This document shows, piece after piece, positions 57,890-64,000 of a stretch of DNA of 64,000 nucleotides. The notes beneath the pieces are model-generated. The model saw only the letters and a program-made list of their open reading frames with translations, was not told the DNA's origin and ran no database searches. The position numbers were made by a program, and so were the translations under genes. Position 1 is the stretch's first letter; each line of letters begins with the position of its first letter. Source of the stretch: Bactrocera neohumeralis. Its lineage: Eukaryota > Arthropoda > Insecta > Diptera > Tephritidae. The stretch lies in NCBI RefSeq assembly GCF_024586455.1, contig NC_065922.1:29570089-29634088 (forward strand), given 5' to 3'.

Positions 57890-58265
57890 TTAGAAATTAA
57901 AAAAGAAAATATGTTTGCATTGAGTTGAACTTATTATGCCACTTTGAAAGAAACCCTCGTTTCTATTGGCAAAATCATTAGACAGCGGGTTTTCTCAAGA
58001 TTCTGCTGAGACGAGTTTTTCACCGGTAAAATAATTCGCCATAGATAGAAGCAGGAGAAATCACTTGGCGCTAAAGTTGGATTATAAGCTCCAGGAGCTT
58101 CCACAGAAATTTAGTGCCTGGCGTTGTCCTAAGGAAACGCACAGCCTTTCTTATTGGTCACAGCTACGTGACCTGCTGTGCAATTGTCTCCTTCAGATGA
58201 TCCAATTCTAGACAACGAAGGTCCGAATTAAGAGTGTGGCCATATGAGAGCAGCTCATGGTAGAA
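57890..58265 (-). mobile_element. Mariner (SETMAR-like) catalytic-domain remnant
   Basis: The reverse strand from 58255 reads 'ELLSYGHTLNSDLRCLELDH' then 'LKETIAQQVT', continuing with stops into 'RKAVRFLRTTPGTKFLWKLL' (the 'VVFHQDNARPHTS..T..KL' region, with the Asp block decayed), 'LLLSMANYFTGEKLVSAES' (the 'YYLFRSMANDFAGEKF.S.E' region) and 'NPLSNDFANRNEGFLSKW' (the 'NRLS.FFANRDEGF' tail). The order and text fit the same lineage as 10250-10670, of which this is the complementary C-terminal half, but the two are separate copies. Confidence 0.85.
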
Positions 58266-58284
58266 AATTTCCTGCCAGTTCCAT

Positions 58285-58550
58285 CAAACAATGTTAAACC
58301 TTCAAAACTGGAGTGCTCTCTTCCATCCGAACTTACATGGCCAAGCTAGCGCATCTGCTATCCCTTGTTTCGCTGAGCTAGGTCAATGCCGCTGCAGATC
58401 TCGTAGAGCTCATCGGTCCATTGACCCCAGTACTCGCCGTTACCAATGCGCAAAGGACCATAAATCTTCTGCAAAACTTGTCTCTCGAACACTCCTAAGG
58501 CCGAGTCATCAGATGATTTCATTGTCTATGCCTCCGCACTAGAGCTTGGT
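58285..58550 (-). mobile_element. RTE-like RT fragment
   Basis: Reverse strand: 'NEIIX.DDSALGVFERQVLQ' type text (about 58525-58455), 'RIGNGEYWGQWTDELYEI' (58450-58397), 'SGIDLAQRNKG' and 'LAWPCKFGWKR'. This is the same 'GNGEYR.RWNDELYE.Y.DIDIVQR' block as at 26165-26240, and the same order as in RTE-like elements. The 83-codon forward frame is its shadow. Confidence 0.7.
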
Positions 58551-58970
58551 CTTTGTTTATCAGGACAGGACTTTTCTTTACAATTATCTGTTCAGTCCAA
58601 AGTAGGGAGAGGACTTTACTTTACAATTTCCGACTCAGTCCAAAGTAACACCTGTTTGGCAAGAATTATTCGGCGTTGGACTTCAAGGCGGGACGTAATG
58701 GGGTATAGTAATGCTTCTGGGTAAGCAGTCACAGTTGAAGGACTATACCCAATTCCTACACTTGCGTCCTCACCGCGCACACTGGAAACGTGAATAACCC
58801 TTGTGTAAGATCCGGTAGCCAACCGTGTGGATCCTGGAACACGGCTAAAAGAGAGGAAGCTTCTGCGAAGCTACCCTGACATATTTGCTTTATGGGTTCG
58901 CTGAAGTCTAATTTCAACGTGTGTTCACTAGAAGTGCGGCTGCGAGCGTACGTCGGTCTTCAAACAAGCG
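58551..58970. other. No gene recognised
   Basis: Even-composition DNA, possibly more RTE-related debris; the 68-codon reverse frame at 58616-58822 has no motif I know. Confidence 0.3.
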
Positions 58971-58974
58971 GCTC

Positions 58975-59110
58975 GCTATATAAATGTGCAAAACCTTTGC
59001 AAATTGGTATCTCGAATTGGCGCCAAATTGCGAAAAGAGGAAACGACTGGCACGCTGTGGTGTCTCCGCCAGTAAAAGAAGAAGTAAAACTTTATACTAG
59101 TTACCTAGCG
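58975..59110 (+). mobile_element. RTE-like 3'-end fragment
   Basis: 'ISNWRQIAKRGNDWHAVVS' then 'PPVKEEV' (59011-59090) is the 3'-end box of the RTE-like element, matching 26380-26480. It lies inside a 104-codon open frame that starts upstream with no homology. Confidence 0.65.
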
Positions 59111-62100
59111 AGGTTGAGCGCTGGGTTAGGGACCCGCCACGTAGAAACTACTCCGAATAAAAAGGAAATAGCAGCCTGTTATGTAAAATCTGTCTGCAAA
59201 AAGTAATATAAGGCATGGAAATTCAGTAATTTTTGTTGCGTTTGGAAAATATTGTATGTAGATACGGCAACCGATTATATAACTGTTCTGAGGTAGCAGA
59301 GTAAATATTCTTATGGATGAGCAGTTTTATTATCAGAAAATGTGTTTGAAGGCCTTGGTAAGTGCGCCATTTTTATTGCTTTATCACACTTATATATTGA
59401 TATCTTAACTGTCCTTTATGCACCAACTAAATTCACTGCTTTATCGAGCTACCCTCCACTCATTCCGTATTAACTGCTTCCCCATATACGTTGTTCGAGC
59501 GAATTTTTACAAGTTTACTCTTTCTTGCCGCACTTCATCGGCGAGTATCTTCTCTCCGGTATCTTTCAATGATTTTATATGCACTTGTTATTTAAAATGA
59601 AAATGGCATTCGCAAACAAATTGTCATGCTGTGAAATTGCCAATGAAAATATTTGGTTGGCACTTTTTGCTGCCATCAATTTGCTTAAAGTCGTGTGCGT
59701 GACGTGCTCAGGTATGTAACTTTGCATACGTGCATAAGTGAGTTCAGATATAATTAAAATTGTTGCCGTAGTTGTTGACAGGCGGAAAAAGATCAATGAT
59801 TTCAGGAGAGTTTGAAAATATTATTTGATATGATGGCGCTGGCAAAATATTTATTGGTAGTCGAAAAAGTCTTTTCGTATTTTGTCAATAGATGTCGTTG
59901 CAGTCGTATATCTCCAGCGCTACCAGTCACATTGTATGTATATTCCATATAGGGTTGGAAAGGTGAGATCTCAAGTTTCATTTAATAAAAAAAAATTCAA
60001 TTCGGGGAAGTTGAAAAAAAGTTACAGCTGTTCAAAAATAAGTTGGACATAATTAATAAATTCATAAAAATTTGAAATGTTTGTATAAAAAAGGAAAGAA
60101 CGCTATGCAAGCCACCAATGAAATTTTTGAACTTTACGGAGACGAGGAGGACAACAATGGTTCGCTCGCTTCCGTTCTGGAAATTTCGAAATTTCGATTT
60201 ACACTTATGGAATAATGTCTCTAGCGGAAAAATTACAAAAAGTGGTCGACCAAAATGGTACATATTTGTTTATTTATTTATTAGTATAAATATAAAAAAA
60301 TAAGTTGAAGTTTGATTAGAGATACGAAAGAACTTTTTCGACTAACCAATATATAGGTTAGAATCAAAATTTTGGATTTTTAAAACATTGTGGCAACGTT
60401 GAACATTATTTTCATTGAAATGCTTTTAAAATGCATGATATTTGTATTAAAGAAAATATGTCTGTTATTAAATTATCAGATTAGATTAGATTGCAATAAG
60501 ATTTTATGTGAAGTGGCTACTCTGGAAAACATTTTAAGGACATGTAGGCTCTTTTTGCTTACACGTATTTGAAAGTATCATATTCATATTCATATTCATA
60601 TTCATATTCATATTCATATTCATACTCACAAAGAGCATAATTTCGCCTCTTTTATATCAATTTCTCCCATTCACTTTCTTTTTAGCTCATTCACAAACCA
60701 AATTTAAAGTCTTGCTTCAACTTATCTTGCCCTCTCCATTTACCATGCTTACGTGCGCAAATGAATTTCTTAAATATTTTAAATATGCATTCATTTTCTG
60801 AATTGTTGCTGACATTTCAAAACGGTTCCATTCACTTTCACTTACCATCAACAGAATTACAATACAATGTCTCAATACACAGCGTATGCCGCAACAGCAA
60901 CTGATTGTTGGTTATCGGCATTATTCTTTCACCTACAACTCTCGTCTTATGTCCCCCACCCACCTCCACACATAGCCTCTCAACAACTGTCATATGCAAG
61001 CGCAACAACAAAGATATTGTCTGCATTGTCCACTGATAAGCAAAGCGTAAAGCCCGTAATGACAGCTGGAATTTCACCTTTGGGGCTATTTTTGTTGTCA
61101 TATTTCAATGAGGCAAGAAACAACCGTAGAGAGTGACCCAAGGGAGCTACCAAAACAGATAAGAAAATGTCAAAATCACTCAACAAGAGGCATGAGCATA
61201 ATTTGTATGGATGATGAAATGCTCGCATTGTCGAAATATACATACATATGTTTCTAGGTATGAAAATAGGTTATTGTTACTAGATATGGATTTGGGTGAG
61301 TGTACATTTAAAACTGAAGATTGTATTTGGTAAAGATTTGAGGCAAATATGAAAGCAAGAACATTTGCGAATGCCTTGAATGACCAACTTGTCAAATATT
61401 TTACGCTAGATGGGTCAAAATGAAGATCCTATGCACTAAGGGAATAGCGATTGGGATTTTGGAAAATCATAGTTTAATGTAGCTTTAATGTATATAGAGA
61501 AATGTTGAAAAAATCTCTCTGGGAATACTAAAAATGTTTATAAAGATTATGCAACAAAAGTGAAGTGGTTTTAAAGCAATTAAACGCCAAAGAAAATCAC
61601 ACCACCAATTAACAAAGCGTACATAAAAAATTCTTTATATTTAGTCAAGTCAAAAACCTTTCTCATTTAGCTAGATCAAGAACCTACTTTATACTTATGG
61701 TCGGTGTACCTTTAGTTTAAAATTTATGGGGTCAATAACACATTTTTTTACAATTTACAATGATAAATTATACCATATACATATAAATAAGTATATGAGC
61801 TATTATGAAAAAACTTCGACGGGGAACTTGACATGTAGTTTTTACCGTTTAGTATGAGGATATTCGATTAAGCGAAGCGGTCCTTTTCGTAGACAAAATA
61901 ATTAAAAACCTCAATATTTATCGGTGTTTCTTTATATCGTTTTCAGAGTAAATCGTCAGGTGAAATCAAAGAGAAACAGATTTGACGACAAAATAGTACT
62001 TATCGCCGCCACGGATGCCTACTTGTTAGACCTCCAGAAAAATAAATTTTCAGACGGGTTAAAAAGTAGGAGTGTCGGGCCTAAAAGTGACAATGTTTTG

Positions 62101-62140
62101 AAATACGTTAATAAAAAGTTTGAGAATTAAAAACAAACCT
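59111..62140. other. No gene recognised
   Basis: AT-rich DNA with A- and T-runs, a (CATATT)n repeat (60579-60626) and CA-rich DNA (60880-61010). Open frames at 60838-61243 on both strands overlap each other and have no domain. Confidence 0.4.
60579..60626. repeat. (CATATT)n hexanucleotide microsatellite, about 8 units
   Basis: Seven perfect CATATT units followed by one imperfect CATACT, read directly. Confidence 0.9.
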
Positions 62141-62142
62141 AA

Positions 62143-63115
62143 AACAAGTAAGGAAGGGCTAAGTTCGGGTGTCACCGAACATTTTATACTCTCGCATGAT
62201 AAAGTGATAATCGAGATTTCATTATAAGTCATTTACATATTTTGCAAATACCGTATTTTTGTAAAGTTTTATTCCGCTATCATCATTGGTTCCTAAAGTA
62301 TTATATATTATACATAGAAGGCATCAGATGGAATTCAAAATAGCGTTATATTGGAAGAAGGCGTAGTAGTGAACCGATTTCAGTAGATTTCGTACATGTC
62401 ATCAGGGTGTTAAGAAAATATTATATACCGAATTTTGATTGAAATCGGTCTAGTAGTTCCTGAGATATGGGTTTTGGTCCAGGGCGATTTTCAATTTAAA
62501 AAAAAAAAAGCCTGGGTGCAGCTTCTTTCTGCAATTTCTTCCGTAAAATTTAGTGTTTCTGACGTTTTTTGTTAGTCCGTTAACGCAATTTTAGTGATTT
62601 TCAACATAACCTTTGTATGGGAGGTGGGCGTGGTTATTATCCGATTTCTTCCATTTTTGAACTGTATATGAAATCATAAGAAAACGACTCTGTAGAGTTT
62701 GGTTGACATAACTATAGTAGTTTCCGAGATATGTACAAAAAACCCACTCCCAGTTTTCCTAAAAAATTTCGTCCAAATATGCCCCTCCCTAATGCGATTC
62801 TTTGTGCCAAATTTCACTTTAATATCTTTATTTATGGCTTAGTTATCACCCTTTATAGGTCTTCGGTTTCCGCCATTTTGTGGGTGTGGCAGTGGGCCGA
62901 TTTTGCCCATCTTCGAACTTAACCTTCTTATGGAGAAAAACGTATCAAGTTTCATCATGACTCAATTTTTAAAAGTTAGGAGCTGCGGACGGACGGACGG
63001 ACGGACAGAAACAGTGACAATGTCACTTTGATATATACGTTTTAGGACTTACAAACAACCGTTATGAACAAACTAAATACTCTCCTTAGCAACATTGTTG
63101 CGAGAGTAAAAAAAT
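62143..63115 (-). mobile_element. INE-1/DINE-like element, copy 2 (inverted relative to copy 1)
   Basis: Begins with AACAAGTAAGGAAGGGCTAA and the hairpin GTTCGGGTGTCACCGAAC (62163-62180), then the subterminal repeat TTTTATACTCTCGCA (62182-62196). The other end holds TTGCGAGAGTAAAAAAATAA (63099-63118), the decayed partner of that repeat. The core matches copy 1 on the opposite strand, block by block (for example TCATTGGTTCCTAAAGTATT, AATAGCGTTATATTGGAAGA, GTGGGCGTGGTTATTATCCG). It is about 100 bp shorter than copy 1 owing to small deletions and a shorter GGAC tract (62989-63007). Confidence 0.75.
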
Positions 63116-64000
63116 AAAAACAATTCTGAAACTTTCAAATATCTCAAACCCTTGAAGAGATTTTTAATAAATTTGGTTAGCAATAATCCGTATCTTTCCC
63201 ATGCAAATTATTTGAAAATGAACGAATGTGTACTGAAACGTCGCCAGAACTCAATTTTTGATTAAAGTCATTTATCTTTTCAATGGATAACTCAACCGTC
63301 AAAGAAGAATGGTGATAACACTAGCACTTTCGGTGATGCCGTAGGAATTGCCTTTTAAAAATGCGATGTTGTATCAGAAGCCTCTTAATTTTCAAAAGGA
63401 TTAGAGTAGAATGGAATAAAGCTAAAATGACCAAGGAAGCCTGTAGAGACTCCACCGGGTGGAGTGCTATCTCCTCTTCTCCAGACATTAGTGGTGAATA
63501 AATTGTAAAGGAATTTAGATGGCAAAACTCCCAAGATAGTGACAAATACACACAATGCTATCTTAATAACGGCACACACCATTAGCAGTACTAAGATCAC
63601 CACTCTCAATACAGGCTGAATTCTGAATCCGGATGCATTCACGCTCCTTTCGATAACTCTCTCTTCCTAGCAGTCGACTACTGGCTGCAGGAGAATTTAC
63701 ATATGGAACCTTCAGAAATAGTTCGGTGGGTAAGGGTGGTTTTGCAAGCATCGACTACATGATTCCATTTGTCAAAAGGGAAAGAAAGTTCATCGTACAT
63801 TGAAAGAAGGCTCATAAATAGAAAACGGAGTTGATGCGGGGATACACCATACAGTTAAGAGTCAGGCATAACCCTTTTATGCTGCCGTACCGCAACAGTA
63901 TATTTCGATCAGAGGTCGCGGATACCTAATGCATCAGCAGGCAACTCAAGAGTCATCTACGTGGACTGCCGTGCAGCAATCAATGCTCGTGTATTTAAAA
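63116..64000. other. No feature recognised; weak hint of retroelement RNase H at the edge
   Basis: Even-composition DNA from 63400. Forward text 'VIYVDCRAAINAR' (63951-63990) could be a decayed 'VIYSDSQAAI.AL' RNase H block, but this is a single weak match cut by the window end. Overlapping reverse frames at 63321-63751 show no domain. Confidence 0.3.

Overview
The window looks like gene-free nuclear DNA (intergenic or intronic) from a higher fly, most likely a tephritid fruit fly. That assignment is an inference from three things: the AT-rich composition with CAA/TTG and CA/TG runs typical of fly non-coding DNA, the mixture of repeat families (mariner, Tc1-like, Jockey, R1-like and RTE-like retroelements, INE-1/DINE-like repeats), and a short interspersed repeat near 5.6-5.8 kb that I remember as common in tephritids. 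I found no host protein-coding gene, tRNA, rRNA or CRISPR array that I can support. No reading frame exceeds 207 codons, and the longest ones are low-complexity shadows.

Most of what can be read is a graveyard of broken transposable elements. Mariner-type transposase remnants of at least four lineages lie at 1-530, 2185-3335, 8930-9490, 10250-10670, 20275-21235, 33915-34490, 36625-36880, 44640-45205, 46020-46700, 50258-51065, 54120-54430 and 57890-58265. A second Tc1/mariner-superfamily lineage, recognised by an 'NKQNCR' motif, has four copies, all on the + strand (10865-11745, 16590-17530, 21655-22700, 43555-44460). Non-LTR retroelement remnants comprise Jockey-like EN/RT (35580-36620, 52610-53690), R1-like RT and 3' ends (19600-20215, 29180-31035, 40975-41440), RNase H/C-terminal fragments of one further family (3580-4080, 24710-25560, 28400-28870), DUF4780-type ORF1 pieces (7400-7880, 14240-15235) and RTE-like RT 3' ends (25880-26500, 54870-55080, 55695-55870, 58285-58550, 58975-59110).

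Non-autonomous elements are the best-defined structures. Two inverted copies of an INE-1/DINE-like element (42465-43537 and 62143-63115) carry subterminal inverted repeats, a GTCC-type tract and a terminal hairpin. There is a TA-flanked 701-bp element inside an R1-like RT (29946-30646), a TA-flanked 675-bp pogo/Tigger-like deletion derivative (15849-16523), a TTAA-flanked 720-bp element with a duplicated left end (46874-47593), and a probable TIR element abutting a mariner copy (49629-50245). Smaller DINE-like fragments occur at 15.2, 17.6, 24.4, 35.0, 38.5 and 49.4 kb.

The rest (for example 12-14, 18-19.5, 26.7-28.3, 31.9-33.9, 37.5-38.4, 47.7-48.4, 51.5-52.4 and 56.5-57.9 kb) is single-copy-looking sequence of more balanced composition, rich in CAA/TTG triplets, CA/TG runs and oligo-A/T. 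It may hold host regulatory DNA, but nothing in it can be named from sequence alone. All element boundaries are estimates unless a terminal repeat is cited.
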